Shown here: positions 33,660-42,329 of the stretch, one piece after another
How the letters are laid out: each line of letters starts with the position of its first letter
Position numbering within the stretch: the first letter of the stretch is position 1
Source: Desulfovibrio sp.
GTDB lineage: Bacteria > Desulfobacterota > Desulfovibrionia > Desulfovibrionales > Desulfovibrionaceae
Reading direction: 5' to 3'
Assembly: GCA_031284485.1 (NCBI GenBank)
Contig: JAISZT010000099.1
Coordinates: forward strand, 1-64,000
DNA: 64,000 nt
The notes under the pieces: generated by a model
Seen by the model: only the letters and a program-made list of their open reading frames with translations
Told to the model about the DNA's origin: nothing
Database searches by the model: none
Made by a program: the position numbers and the translations under genes

Positions 33660-34124
33660 ATGCGCAACAAGTATATATCCGCTTTTCTTTGCCTTGGCAT
33701 GGGCATTCTCTACATCGCCGTGCCGCACACCCTTTTGCCGGTATGCGAGTATGCGGAAACGGCGATGGGTGGACATGCCGCAATCGCGTCTCCTATGGGG
33801 CATTCCACACAAAGCCACATGGCCTGCTTCTGGACAGCGAGGGCCGAATTGGGACTCGGAATGCTGATCATATTCGGAGGCTTGCTGCCGGCCTTGTCCA
33901 ATTCCATTGAACAACGCCTGGGCATTACGCTCATGTTTGCGGCATCTTCCGTTTTGGGGGCGGCGATACCTGCCGTGCTCATTGGCGTGTGTCCGGGTGA
34001 AACCATGCCCTGTCGTGCCGGAACACTCCCGGCCCTTCTGATCCTGAGCGGGCTTTTCTTCCTTTTTTCTCTCCTGAACGTCCTTTTCCTCAATAAACGC
34101 CGTAAGGCGGGCGGCAATGGCTGA
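33660..34124 (+). CDS. DUF4418 family membrane protein
   Basis: A 154-residue protein with four hydrophobic segments, matching the DUF4418 pattern: an N-terminal segment (YISAFLCLGMGILYIAV), a Cys/His/Met-rich loop (PVCEYAETAMGGHAAIASP, MGHSTQSHMACFWTARAE), LGMLIIFGGLLPAL, and a second cysteine pair (GVCPGETMPCRAGT) before the last helix. The loops could bind a metal or form a disulfide. It is the first gene of a three-gene cassette with an ABC permease (overlap 8 bases) and ATPase. The function of the family is unknown. Start ATG 33660; the open frame upstream to 33594 lies over the promoter. Confidence 0.82.
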   Translation: MRNKYISAFLCLGMGILYIAVPHTLLPVCEYAETAMGGHAAIASPMGHSTQSHMACFWTARAELGLGMLIIFGGLLPALSNSIEQRLGITLMFAASSVLGAAIPAVLIGVCPGETMPCRAGTLPALLILSGLFFLFSLLNVLFLNKRRKAGGNG

Positions 34125-35325
34125 CAAAAAATTTACGCTGCACTGGCTGGCTTTGCAGAATGTGCGGCGTAAACCGTATCGAAATCTCGGGCTGGCCGCA
34201 TTGGTGGGCATCTTTTCCGCAATTCTTTTCGGCGGTTCCATTCTCAACAGTCAACTGGGCAAGGGTCTGGAAAGCCTGTCCGACCGTCTGGGCGCGGATG
34301 TGCTGATTGTTCCTTATGGACATGAACAAATTGCCAAAGCCGCCCTTCTGCGCGGCGAACCAGGCACCTACTACATGCGAAAAGAAGCCCTGAGCAGGAT
34401 TCGGGAATTTCCGGGCGTCACAGCGGCGACGCCGCAATTTTTTCTGGCTTCTCTCAGCGCCTCATGCTGCGCGGAGCGGGTGCAGATCATCGGCTTTGAC
34501 CCGGACAGCGACTTTTTGATCCGCCCCTGGATACAAAACAAAATCACGCAATTACGTGACGGCGAGGTCGTGGCAGGCTCCAAAATCCGTGCCGGGGCAG
34601 GAGAAGAAATTTTCTTTTTCGAAACCACATACCGTGTGGCCGCCAAGATGGACGCCACCGGCCTGGGACTGGACACATCAATCTTTATGCCCCTTTCCGC
34701 CCTGTATGCCTTGATGAGGGACAACCCGGATATTGTGCGGCAGATTGACAGCCCGGAACAGTATATTTCTTCGGTAGCGGTCAAGATTGACCCTGCCTTG
34801 TCGCCCAGGGACGTGGGCAACGCCGTCATGCGGGCCTACGCCATTGAGTACAACCTGGATCTGATAGTCGCGGAAACCATTGTGAGCGAAACTGCGCGCC
34901 GCCTGCACACCTTGTCCGCAGCCGTTTACTGGATTGCGGCCGGAGTTTGGGCGCTGGCGTTTCTTGTCATCAGTCTGATTTTCTCGGTCACCGTAAGCGA
35001 GAGGAAACACGAGTTGAGCGTCTATCGGCTGCTTGGAGCGCAACGCTCCTGGCTGGCAAGGCTGCTCCAGTGGGAGGCGTTTTTTATTTGCGCCGGGGGG
35101 GCGCTGGCTGGCATACTGGCTGCCTCATGCGTTGTTTTCCCGTTCAGCGCGCTGATTTTCACCAGCCTCAAATTGCCCTATCTTGGCGTTTCCGGCCTCA
35201 TGGCTGCCGGTCACGCGCTGTCGGTTCTGGCAATTGCCGGAGTGAGCGGGCCGCTGGCCTGCCTCAACACGGTTTGGTCCGTCACCCGCTTTGACGTGTA
35301 CAACACCTTGCGGGAGGGAGAGTAA
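34117..35325 (+). CDS. ABC transporter permease, FtsX/MacB type
   Basis: A 402-residue permease with one N-terminal membrane segment (GLAALVGIFSAILFGGSIL), a large extracytoplasmic domain of about 220 residues (SDRLGADVLIVPYGHEQ, EEIFFFETTYRVAAKMDATGLGLD), and three C-terminal segments in the FtsX domain (VYWIAAGVWALAFLVISLIFSVTVSERKHELSVYRLLGAQRSWL region). This is a MacB-like architecture for exporting or relocating substrates across the envelope. It overlaps the DUF4418 gene by 8 bases and shares one base with the ATPase start. The substrate is unknown. Confidence 0.88.
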   Translation: MADKKFTLHWLALQNVRRKPYRNLGLAALVGIFSAILFGGSILNSQLGKGLESLSDRLGADVLIVPYGHEQIAKAALLRGEPGTYYMRKEALSRIREFPGVTAATPQFFLASLSASCCAERVQIIGFDPDSDFLIRPWIQNKITQLRDGEVVAGSKIRAGAGEEIFFFETTYRVAAKMDATGLGLDTSIFMPLSALYALMRDNPDIVRQIDSPEQYISSVAVKIDPALSPRDVGNAVMRAYAIEYNLDLIVAETIVSETARRLHTLSAAVYWIAAGVWALAFLVISLIFSVTVSERKHELSVYRLLGAQRSWLARLLQWEAFFICAGGALAGILAASCVVFPFSALIFTSLKLPYLGVSGLMAAGHALSVLAIAGVSGPLACLNTVWSVTRFDVYNTLREGE

Positions 35326-36014
35326 TGCGCCTGCGGATCAATCATCTGACCAAACGCTATCAGCGCGGCGACTCCTGGTTTGATGCCGTGCGCAACGCAA
35401 GTTTTTCTCTGGACGACGGCGCGCTCGTCAGTATGGTCGGACGTTCCGGCAGCGGAAAAACAACCCTGCTGAACATGGTGAGCGGCCTGCTCTGCCCGGA
35501 TTCCGGCGAAATCCTGGTGGACGGGATAAATCTGTTTTCCATGGATGACAAAAAGCGCAGCGACTTCCGCAATGAAAAAATCGGCTACATCCAGCAGGGC
35601 CGAAGTCTTCTGGGCAATTTGACGGCCCTGGACAACGTACGCCTGCCCTTTCACCTGCAGCGCCGCTCCGGCGACAGCCTGCAAAGAGCACGTGGGCTTT
35701 TTGCCGATTTGGGCGTTTCCCATCTGGAAAACAGTTATCCGGCGGAACTTTCTGGTGGGGAATTGCGGCGGATAGCGCTGGCAAGGGCGTTGATCAACGC
35801 GCCGGCGATTGTCATAGCCGATGAACCGACCAGTGACCTTGATATCGACACCGCGCATGAAATACTGGAACTGTTCTCCCGCCTGAACGCGCAGGGCGTG
35901 GCCTTTCTGGTGGCCACCCATGATCCGGAACTCAGCCGTTGCGGCGGGATGGCGCTGAAAATGGATGCGGGGGAATTGACAAAGGCGACGGAGCTTCTTT
36001 CTCCATTTGGGTGA
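35325..36014 (+). CDS. ABC transporter ATP-binding protein, LolD/MacB type
   Basis: A 229-residue ATPase. Walker A is GRSGSGKTT (about residues 39-47), the Q-loop lies in EKIGYIQQGRSLL, the signature is ELSGGELRRIALARAL, Walker B is IVIADEPTSDLD and the H-loop is VATHDPEL. Closest in pattern to the LolD/MacB group that drives mechanotransmission-type permeases. It completes the DUF4418-permease-ATPase cassette, and its start codon overlaps the permease stop. Confidence 0.93.
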   Translation: MRLRINHLTKRYQRGDSWFDAVRNASFSLDDGALVSMVGRSGSGKTTLLNMVSGLLCPDSGEILVDGINLFSMDDKKRSDFRNEKIGYIQQGRSLLGNLTALDNVRLPFHLQRRSGDSLQRARGLFADLGVSHLENSYPAELSGGELRRIALARALINAPAIVIADEPTSDLDIDTAHEILELFSRLNAQGVAFLVATHDPELSRCGGMALKMDAGELTKATELLSPFG

Positions 36015-36141
36015 TGCCGACGCAGATCAGAATGCGCGGGCATCGGCGAACGGATCGACTTCTACAACCGAAGCGCATTGCGTCAGTATATCCACGCAGA
36101 AAAGTAAATTTGATACATGAACGTGCCGCCCGGCGGCGCGA

Positions 36142-36390
36142 TCAATGCTTGCCGACAAGATAGCGGATGCTGTCACGGTTGTTCATTTCCGCGTCCCTTG
36201 TCTGGGGAACTTCACTGTAGAACAGCACGCCTGGGGTGATGCCGGTTTCCTGCACCACCTGATCATAGACGCGCATGGGGCCGAAATGCTGCAAGGGCAG
36301 GGGCGCAAGCACATACACAACAACCAGCAGAACCGCCAGGGCAAGGCCGAGGCGAACCATTCGTGTGAGGGCTGAAGGAGCGTCGCGCAT
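36142..36390 (-). CDS. Small single-span membrane protein next to the YeiH-like transporter
   Basis: An 82-residue protein with one hydrophobic segment (LGLALAVLLVVVYVLAPLPL, about residues 14-33) and a polar C-terminal domain (MRVYDQVVQETGITPGVLFYSEVPQTRD). It lies 53 bases downstream of the YeiH-like gene on the same strand and is probably co-transcribed. I do not recognise it. The pairing with a transporter suggests an accessory subunit, by position only. Confidence 0.62.
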   Translation of the reverse strand: MRDAPSALTRMVRLGLALAVLLVVVYVLAPLPLQHFGPMRVYDQVVQETGITPGVLFYSEVPQTRDAEMNNRDSIRYLVGKH

Positions 36391-36443
36391 TCTTTGTTTT
36401 GTCGTCGGGGACGCCGCGACAGTATCGCGGCGCCCCTGTTTGT

Positions 36444-38195
36444 TCAGATTTTCGCGGTTATTTCAGGAAACACAAGATAAAACATGATATAGGCCATGGT
36501 CAGCGTCAGCACCAGATTGAAACTCTGCCCGCACACATACAGGATAACAGGTTTGCCGCCCTTGAAGTAATGGGCCAGCTCGCGGAAATTGGTGCCCAGA
36601 CCGATGGAGGTAAAGGCCAGCACAAAGCACCAGGTGCGCATCGGGCCGGCTATGCCGCGCACAAGGCCTTCATTCACCAGCGCGCCGGAAAGGTCGGACC
36701 CGAGGTTGCCGCTTATCATTGAGGCAAGGATGGAAGCGATGAGAAAGCCTATCACAAACTTGGGGAAACGGTTCCATATCTCGCTCATCCCCACTTTGCG
36801 GCCGGGCAGGCCGTTTTCGGCCGGCTCCACCTTTGTCGTCCAGTACAGGGCGACAAAAAAGGCGGTAACGCCGATGAGCACGTTCTGGATCATCTTGATG
36901 GTGGCGGCCACGTACATGGCTTTTTCGCCAAGGGCGGCGCCCGCCGCGGCCACGGCGCCGGTGGAGTCCACAGTGCCGCCGATCCACGCGCCGCCAAGTA
37001 TGTCGGGTATGCCCACAGCCTTGATAAAGGCGGGCATGGCAATCATCATGACGGCCGTGAACGCCAGGGAAAGCCCTATGGAAAGAGCCAGTTCCTCTTT
37101 CTTGGCCCGGCAGGCCGCGGCCGTGGCTATGGCCGCCGAAGTGCCGCACACGCTCATGTCGGCGGAAATGGTGATGTTCAGAGTTTTGGACGGCATTTTC
37201 AGCACTTTCTGGCCAAAAATGAATGTGCTGACAAGCACGATGGGCGTCACCACCCAGGCCACGAACACGCCGGGGATACCGATGGCGATGATTTTGTCAA
37301 ACAGCACTTCCGCGCCCAGCAGTACAAGGCCGGTTTTGATGTAGTATTCCGTCTGAATGGCCGGTTTTATAAATTTGGGCGTGCCCACGGTGTTGGCGAC
37401 AATCATGCCCAGAATGATGGCCCAGGCCTCGGCATTGATGCCGTACGTTCGCATTGTGGCCTGCGCCCCCATCATGAAGGCCAGATTGGCAAAAATGAAC
37501 ACCCCGATAAAGGCCAGGGCAAACTGCGCGACATTGTGGCCCATAAAAACAATGCCGACACCAAAAAAGATAATAAGAACAACCATGAACGCCCCGAGAG
37601 AGGGGAACAGGTTCATGGGTTTGGCCGTAGCCCTTGTATTGGCCCTGGAGGCGGAAGACTGGGCTTTGCGCCAGTCGCCTATTTTCGCTTCAGCCTGGCT
37701 GTTGAGCGAGGCGTCCTTATACCCGGCGTCCTCCGCCGCTTTCTGCGCAACTTTCGCGCTCTCAAGCGCGGCGGCCTCGGCCGCCTTTGCGCTGTCAGCG
37801 GCGGGCTTTGCCTTGGCGTTGGCGGCATCCATCGTTTCCTTGTCAATATAGAACGAATCCAGAGGGTTGTCTTTCCATCCGCCGGGCGTCTTTGTATACG
37901 CGGCAATAGTCTTGCCTTCGGCATTGTCTCTTGCCCTGAGCTTCTTTTTGGAATCCTGGGCAGCGTGCCATTCAATGGTCTTGAAAGGAGCTTTTTCCGC
38001 GGACGCCATCATGGTCTGGTTGGCTTTGTCCACTGTTTCTGCGAACTTGGGCTGCATCTGCGCGACAAACAGGACATAGCCGATTATCAACACAAGAAAG
38101 CCGAGCCAGATGGCCCAGTAATCCTCTTTTTTCCACAGATCGGACAGTTTTGACCTGCCGTCATCTACAACAACGCCGGTACTCTCGTCATTCAT
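36444..38195 (-). CDS. YeiH/UPF0324-type putative anion exporter with a large N-terminal insertion
   Basis: A 583-residue membrane protein. The last 390 residues match the YeiH family (putative sulfate exporters): GLVLLGAEVLF, MSVCGTSAAIATAAACRAKKEELALSIGL in two blocks, GGAWIGGTVDSTGAVAAAG and FTSIGLGTNFREL. About ten hydrophobic segments are visible. Family members are about 340-350 residues. Here a first membrane segment (about 29-46) is followed by about 145 polar residues rich in Ala, Lys and Asp, probably an exported helical domain. ATG 38193-38195 follows AGGAGG by 7 bases. In a sulfate-reducing lineage a sulfur oxyanion or related acid is a possible substrate; not shown. Confidence 0.88.
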   Translation of the reverse strand: MNDESTGVVVDDGRSKLSDLWKKEDYWAIWLGFLVLIIGYVLFVAQMQPKFAETVDKANQTMMASAEKAPFKTIEWHAAQDSKKKLRARDNAEGKTIAAYTKTPGGWKDNPLDSFYIDKETMDAANAKAKPAADSAKAAEAAALESAKVAQKAAEDAGYKDASLNSQAEAKIGDWRKAQSSASRANTRATAKPMNLFPSLGAFMVVLIIFFGVGIVFMGHNVAQFALAFIGVFIFANLAFMMGAQATMRTYGINAEAWAIILGMIVANTVGTPKFIKPAIQTEYYIKTGLVLLGAEVLFDKIIAIGIPGVFVAWVVTPIVLVSTFIFGQKVLKMPSKTLNITISADMSVCGTSAAIATAAACRAKKEELALSIGLSLAFTAVMMIAMPAFIKAVGIPDILGGAWIGGTVDSTGAVAAAGAALGEKAMYVAATIKMIQNVLIGVTAFFVALYWTTKVEPAENGLPGRKVGMSEIWNRFPKFVIGFLIASILASMISGNLGSDLSGALVNEGLVRGIAGPMRTWCFVLAFTSIGLGTNFRELAHYFKGGKPVILYVCGQSFNLVLTLTMAYIMFYLVFPEITAKI

Positions 38196-38252
38196 AGCCA
38201 AACCTCCTGGGCAATAGCCCGTATTCGGGACATCAAATTATTAGCGTGCTGT

Positions 38253-38281
38253 AATATATATGACAGCGGGCGGTTACGCAA
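38253..38281 (-). promoter_or_regulatory. Possible promoter of the YeiH-like gene
   Basis: On the minus strand TTGCGT, a 17-base spacer and TATATT lie about 58 bases before the start codon. The -35 is imperfect. Confidence 0.4.
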
Positions 38282-38377
38282 GGCATTTGCCCAAAATATG
38301 CGTATAAATCGAAAGGTGTTCTTGCTCCCGCCGGCCGTATGACGTACCCTGCCAGACAAATGGTGACGGAGGCAATC

Positions 38378-39391
38378 ATGCGTGTTCTTGTTACCGGCGC
38401 AGCCGGCTTTATTGGCTGTCAACTTGCTTTGCGGCTTCTTGCCGGCGGGCACGAAGTGACAGGCCTGGACAACTGCAATGACTACTACGACACGCGGCTG
38501 AAAAAAGACCGCCTTGCCCGGATATCCGGGCAAGGGGACGCGCGCTTTCGCTTTGTCAAGGGGGATCTGGCCGACGCCGGCTGCCTGAACGCGCTGTTTT
38601 CCAGTGAACGCTTCACCCATGTGGTCAACATGGCCGCCCAGGCAGGCGTGCGCTACAGCCTCGTCAACCCCGCCGCCTATATATCTTCAAATCTTGCCGG
38701 CTTCGGCAACTTGCTGGAATGCTGCCGCAAGAGCGAAGTACAGCATCTGGTATTTGCCTCGTCCAGTTCCGTCTACGGGCTGAACACGTCCCAACCCTTC
38801 GCCACCCGGCACAACACCGACCACCCCGCCAGCCTTTACGCCGCCACCAAAAAAAGCAACGAGCTCATGGCCCACGCCTACAGCCACCTTTACCGGCTGC
38901 CCTGCACCGGGCTGCGCTTTTTCACCGTTTACGGCCCCTGGGGCCGGCCGGACATGGCCCCGCATATCTTTGCCACGGCCATCGCCCGTGGGGAAGCGAT
39001 CAAGGTGTTCAACAACGGGCGCATGCGCAGGGACTTCACCTATATTGACGACATCGTGGAAGGCGTGACCCGTCTTCTGCCCGTAATCCCGGCGCCGGAT
39101 CCGGCCTTTGATCCGGCGAATCCCGATCCGTCCGGCAGTTCGGCCCCCTGGCGCATCTACAACATCGGCAACAACCGGTCGGTGGAGTTGAACGACTTCA
39201 TCAGCGAGCTGGAAAACGCCCTGGGCCGCAAGGCGCGCAGGGATCTGCTGCCCATGCAGCCGGGCGACGTGGAAGCGACCTGGGCCGACATCAGCGATCT
39301 GGCCGAGGTAACGGGCTTTGCGCCCGCCACCCCGCTGTCCGAGGGCATCGCCCGCTTCATCGCCTGGCACAAGGAGTATTACGGGTTATGA
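38378..39391 (+). CDS. NAD-dependent epimerase, UDP-glucuronate 4-epimerase-like
   Basis: A 337-residue extended SDR. The Rossmann motif is GAAGFIG (residues 7-13), followed by LDNCNDYYDTRLKKDRL, a stretch typical of UDP-glucuronate/UDP-galacturonate 4-epimerases (GalE/Cap1J group). The catalytic site has FASSSSVYG and YAATKKSNEL. RFFTVYGPWGRPDMA and RDFTYIDDIVEGV are also family blocks. It would supply an activated uronic acid for cell-surface polysaccharide. GGAGG lies 5 bases before ATG 38378. The stop overlaps the U32 gene by 4 bases. Confidence 0.93.
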   Translation: MRVLVTGAAGFIGCQLALRLLAGGHEVTGLDNCNDYYDTRLKKDRLARISGQGDARFRFVKGDLADAGCLNALFSSERFTHVVNMAAQAGVRYSLVNPAAYISSNLAGFGNLLECCRKSEVQHLVFASSSSVYGLNTSQPFATRHNTDHPASLYAATKKSNELMAHAYSHLYRLPCTGLRFFTVYGPWGRPDMAPHIFATAIARGEAIKVFNNGRMRRDFTYIDDIVEGVTRLLPVIPAPDPAFDPANPDPSGSSAPWRIYNIGNNRSVELNDFISELENALGRKARRDLLPMQPGDVEATWADISDLAEVTGFAPATPLSEGIARFIAWHKEYYGL

Positions 39392-41430
39392 GCGCAGCGC
39401 AAAAGCCTGAAATTCTCGCCCCGGCGGGAGACGCCGCCTCCTTTCTGGCGGCTCTGGCCGCGGGGGCGGACGCCGTCTATCTGGGGCTGAAACATTTTTC
39501 CGCCCGGATGCTGGCGGAAAATTTCAGCCTGACGGAACTTTCCCGCCTGACGGATCTGGCCCACGCGCATAACAGGCGCGTATACGTGGCCATGAACACC
39601 CTTATAAAACCGGACGAAACTTCCGCCGCCTGGCGACTGGCCGTCCGTCTGGCGCGGCAGGTCGCTCCGGACGGGCTGATCATACAGGATGTGGGTATGC
39701 TTGATCTGGCGCGGCAGGCCGGGTTTGAGGGGGGGCTGTTTCTCTCCACCCTGGCGAACCTTACCCACCCCGAAGCGCTTGAACAGGCGCGGCAACTCGG
39801 CGCGCAGAGGGTCATTCTGCCGCGCGAGCTTTCCATTGATGAAGTCCGCCTTCTTTCCGCGGCCTGCCCGCCCGATCTGGGGCTTGAATGTTTCGTGCAC
39901 GGCGCATTGTGTTTTTGCGTTTCCGGGCGTTGTTACTGGTCAAGCTATATGGGCGGAAAAAGCGGCCTGCGCGGCCGTTGCGTCCAACCCTGCCGCCGCA
40001 TGTACCATCCGGCGGAGCGCAATACCGCAAAATCCGCGGCCAGGACGAAACGCCAGGCGAAAAAACAAGAGAGCCGCTTTTTTTCCTGTCTTGACCTGTC
40101 GCTGGATGTGCTGGCAAAAACCCTGCTGGACATTCCCCATCTGGTTTCGTGGAAAATTGAAGGCCGCAAAAAAGGACCGCACTATATCTACCATGTGGTC
40201 ACTGCTTATCGCATTCTGCGCGACAGATCCACCGACCCCGCCGCGCGCAAAATGGCTGTCGAACTTCTGGAAGCGGCCCTTGGGCGCGACGGAACAAGAG
40301 CACGCTTTCTTCCGCAAAGATCGGCCTCCCCCACCCTGCCCGACGGACAGACTAGCTCCGGGATGATTGCCGGCAAAGTCTCAAGCCAGGACGGCGGAAT
40401 TTTTCTCAAACCGCGCCTGGATCTTCTGGCCCGGGATTATCTGCGCCTTGGCGCGGAAGACGAGCCCTGGCACGACACCTTTCCCGTGACGCGCCGCGTG
40501 CCCAAAGGAGGCTCTCTTCTTTTGCGTCTGCCCAGGCACAAAACGCCGCCCCACGGCGCGCCGGTGTTCCTCATTGACCGGCGTGAACCCGAGTTGCTGC
40601 GCCTGCTCGCCCAGTGGCAGGGCAAACTCGCGGCCCTGCCCGCGCGCCCGAGCCGAGCTGTGGACGGCGCGCCTGTCCCGCCCGGGAAAAGAGCGTCAGT
40701 GGCAAAATTGCGGTCAGGCCCTCCGGACATGCTGCTCACCTCCGCCATCCCCAGGGGCCGGGAAACCCGCCCCGGACGGAACACGCAACTCGCGCTCTGG
40801 CTTTCGCCGCGCGTCACCTCCCTTTCGCGCACCCTGTTGCCGCGCCTTTGTCTGTGGCTGCCGCCCGTTGTCTGGCCCGGAGAGGAAGAGCGTTTGCGCC
40901 GCCTCCTCAGCCGCCTGATCCGCGACGGGGCCGGACACTTTGTCTGTAACGCGCCCTGGCAGCGCGGGTTTTTTCCTCCGCTGCCCGAAAACATGCGCCT
41001 TACGGCCGGGCCTTTTTGCAATGTTTCCAACGTGTTTGCCCTTGGCATCCTTGAACGCATGGGCTTTACCGACGCCTTTGTCAGCCCCGAGTTGAACCGT
41101 GAAGACATGACCGCCCTGCCAAGGCATAGCCCCCTGCCTCTGGGCGTGGTCATCAGCGGCTACTGGCCTGTGGGCATCAGCCGTTTTGAAGCGCCGGGCG
41201 TCAAGACCGACGCGCCCTTTGCCGGGCCCAAGGGGGAAGTGTTCTGGGCAAGGCGTTATGGTGAAAACCTCTGGCTTTATCCGGGCTGGCCCCTTGATCT
41301 CACTGAAAAGCGGCAGGAGCTTGTTGCGGCAGGCTACTCCTTTTTTGCCGACATGCAGGAATTTTCGCCGGCGGGACTGCCGCAGTCGCCGCGCCCCGGC
41401 CTGTTCAACTGGGAGGGCGCGTTGCTGTGA
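39388..41430 (+). CDS. U32-family peptidase-like protein, long form
   Basis: A 680-residue protein. Residues 1-300 form the U32 core: ILAPAGDAASFLAALAAGADAVYLGL, VYVAMNTLIKP, the ECFVHGALCFCVSGRCYWSSYMGGKSGLRGRC cysteine signature split across two blocks, and CQPCRR-like VQPCRRMY. The C-terminal 350 residues are less conserved and Arg/Pro-rich. U32 proteins such as TrhP and RlhA act in tRNA/rRNA C5-hydroxylation rather than proteolysis. The cysteines may hold an iron-sulfur cluster. It overlaps the epimerase and TrmN6-like genes by 4 bases on each side, forming one operon. Confidence 0.85.
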   Translation: MSAAQKPEILAPAGDAASFLAALAAGADAVYLGLKHFSARMLAENFSLTELSRLTDLAHAHNRRVYVAMNTLIKPDETSAAWRLAVRLARQVAPDGLIIQDVGMLDLARQAGFEGGLFLSTLANLTHPEALEQARQLGAQRVILPRELSIDEVRLLSAACPPDLGLECFVHGALCFCVSGRCYWSSYMGGKSGLRGRCVQPCRRMYHPAERNTAKSAARTKRQAKKQESRFFSCLDLSLDVLAKTLLDIPHLVSWKIEGRKKGPHYIYHVVTAYRILRDRSTDPAARKMAVELLEAALGRDGTRARFLPQRSASPTLPDGQTSSGMIAGKVSSQDGGIFLKPRLDLLARDYLRLGAEDEPWHDTFPVTRRVPKGGSLLLRLPRHKTPPHGAPVFLIDRREPELLRLLAQWQGKLAALPARPSRAVDGAPVPPGKRASVAKLRSGPPDMLLTSAIPRGRETRPGRNTQLALWLSPRVTSLSRTLLPRLCLWLPPVVWPGEEERLRRLLSRLIRDGAGHFVCNAPWQRGFFPPLPENMRLTAGPFCNVSNVFALGILERMGFTDAFVSPELNREDMTALPRHSPLPLGVVISGYWPVGISRFEAPGVKTDAPFAGPKGEVFWARRYGENLWLYPGWPLDLTEKRQELVAAGYSFFADMQEFSPAGLPQSPRPGLFNWEGALL

Positions 41431-42173
41431 ACCAGATCACCGCCGCCAGAGAACGCTTCCCCAGAGGGCTGAAACAACCGGCGGGCGGCATGCACTTCGG
41501 CATGGACGCCCTGCTTCTTGCGGCCTTTACAGCCAGTTGCGGGACAAAGGCCTTTTCTGTTGCGGAACTTGGTTGCGGTTGCGGCGCCGCCCTGCTTGGG
41601 CTTGCCCTGCTCAGGCATGAGGGCAAGTGTTGCGGACTGGAACGCGACGAGATCCTCTGCGCGGCCGCGCAGGACAATGCGTCGCTGCTGGGGCTTGAGG
41701 ATCGCGTGAGCTTCCTGCATTGCGATCTTGCGGACGTTGCCCCGCATCTGGATCGTTTTCCCGCAAGGTTCGACATGGTCATGGCAAACCCGCCTTACGG
41801 TCTTTCCGGACAGGGTCGGTCCTCTCCGTTGCCCCGGCGAGAAAGCGCCCTGCGCGACACCGCGGCTCTGCCTGTGTTTTGCAAGGCCGCCGCCACCCTT
41901 TTGCGGCATCACGGATATTTTTTTTGCATTTTTGCGGCGAACGCGTTGCCCAGACTCTGCGCGGCCCTTGGCGAGGCAGCTTTCGGCCTTCGGCGTGTTG
42001 TGCCTGTACGCGCGTACAGGGCCGCGCCCGCGCTGCGCGTGCTGGTTGAAGCCCGCTATGGAGCCGCCCACGATGTGCGTCTGGAAGCGCCGCTTACCCT
42101 GCATTCCAAAATTGGGGCAACGCCGTCCTGGGCGCCGCAGGCCTTGCGGTTCTGCCCCTGGCTCGCGAAATAG
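41427..42173 (+). CDS. TrmN6-like tRNA (adenine-N6) methyltransferase
   Basis: A 248-residue SAM-dependent methyltransferase. GMHFGMDALLLAAF precedes motif I ELGCGCGAALLGLALL, and the catalytic NPPY is in MVMANPPYGLSGQG. This pattern matches tRNA1(Val) A37 N6-methyltransferase (YfiC/TrmN6). It starts with GTG 41427-41429, which overlaps the U32 stop (GTGA), with GGGAGG 10 bases upstream. A hairpin array follows the stop. The exact tRNA target is inferred from family. Confidence 0.85.
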   Translation: MNQITAARERFPRGLKQPAGGMHFGMDALLLAAFTASCGTKAFSVAELGCGCGAALLGLALLRHEGKCCGLERDEILCAAAQDNASLLGLEDRVSFLHCDLADVAPHLDRFPARFDMVMANPPYGLSGQGRSSPLPRRESALRDTAALPVFCKAAATLLRHHGYFFCIFAANALPRLCAALGEAAFGLRRVVPVRAYRAAPALRVLVEARYGAAHDVRLEAPLTLHSKIGATPSWAPQALRFCPWLAK

Positions 42174-42191
42174 GAACTTGTCCAGAGCCTT

Positions 42192-42321
42192 TTCTGAATG
42201 AAATTATCCAATTTCATTCAGAATCATTTTTGGAAAAAACGCGGTTTTTCCAAAAAATCCACACCGCATCGCGGCGCGTTGCTCTGGCGAGCAACGAGAG
42301 CGCCTAGACTTTTTCAAAGTC
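42192..42321. repeat. Cluster of four inverted repeats
   Basis: Four hairpins lie in 130 bases between trmN6-like and the 85-residue gene. First, 42192-42205/42210-42223, a perfect 14-bp stem with loop ATCC. Second, 42227-42240/42244-42257, TTTTTGG-A-run against T-run-CCAAAAA with one bulged base. Third, 42277-42284/42289-42296, CGTTGCTC/GAGCAACG with loop TGGC. Fourth, 42307-42312/42316-42321, GACTTT/AAAGTC. The first two could terminate trmN6 transcription; the whole looks like a REP/BIME-type mosaic. No second copy was noticed in the window. Confidence 0.8.
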
Positions 42322-42329
42322 AAGCCGCT

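Noticed and set aside
36027-36130. Minus-strand tail reading VVEVDPFADARAF below the 82-residue gene
   Set aside because: Looks coding-like but has no start; could be a frameshifted tail of the 82-residue gene. Evidence too thin to list as a pseudogene.
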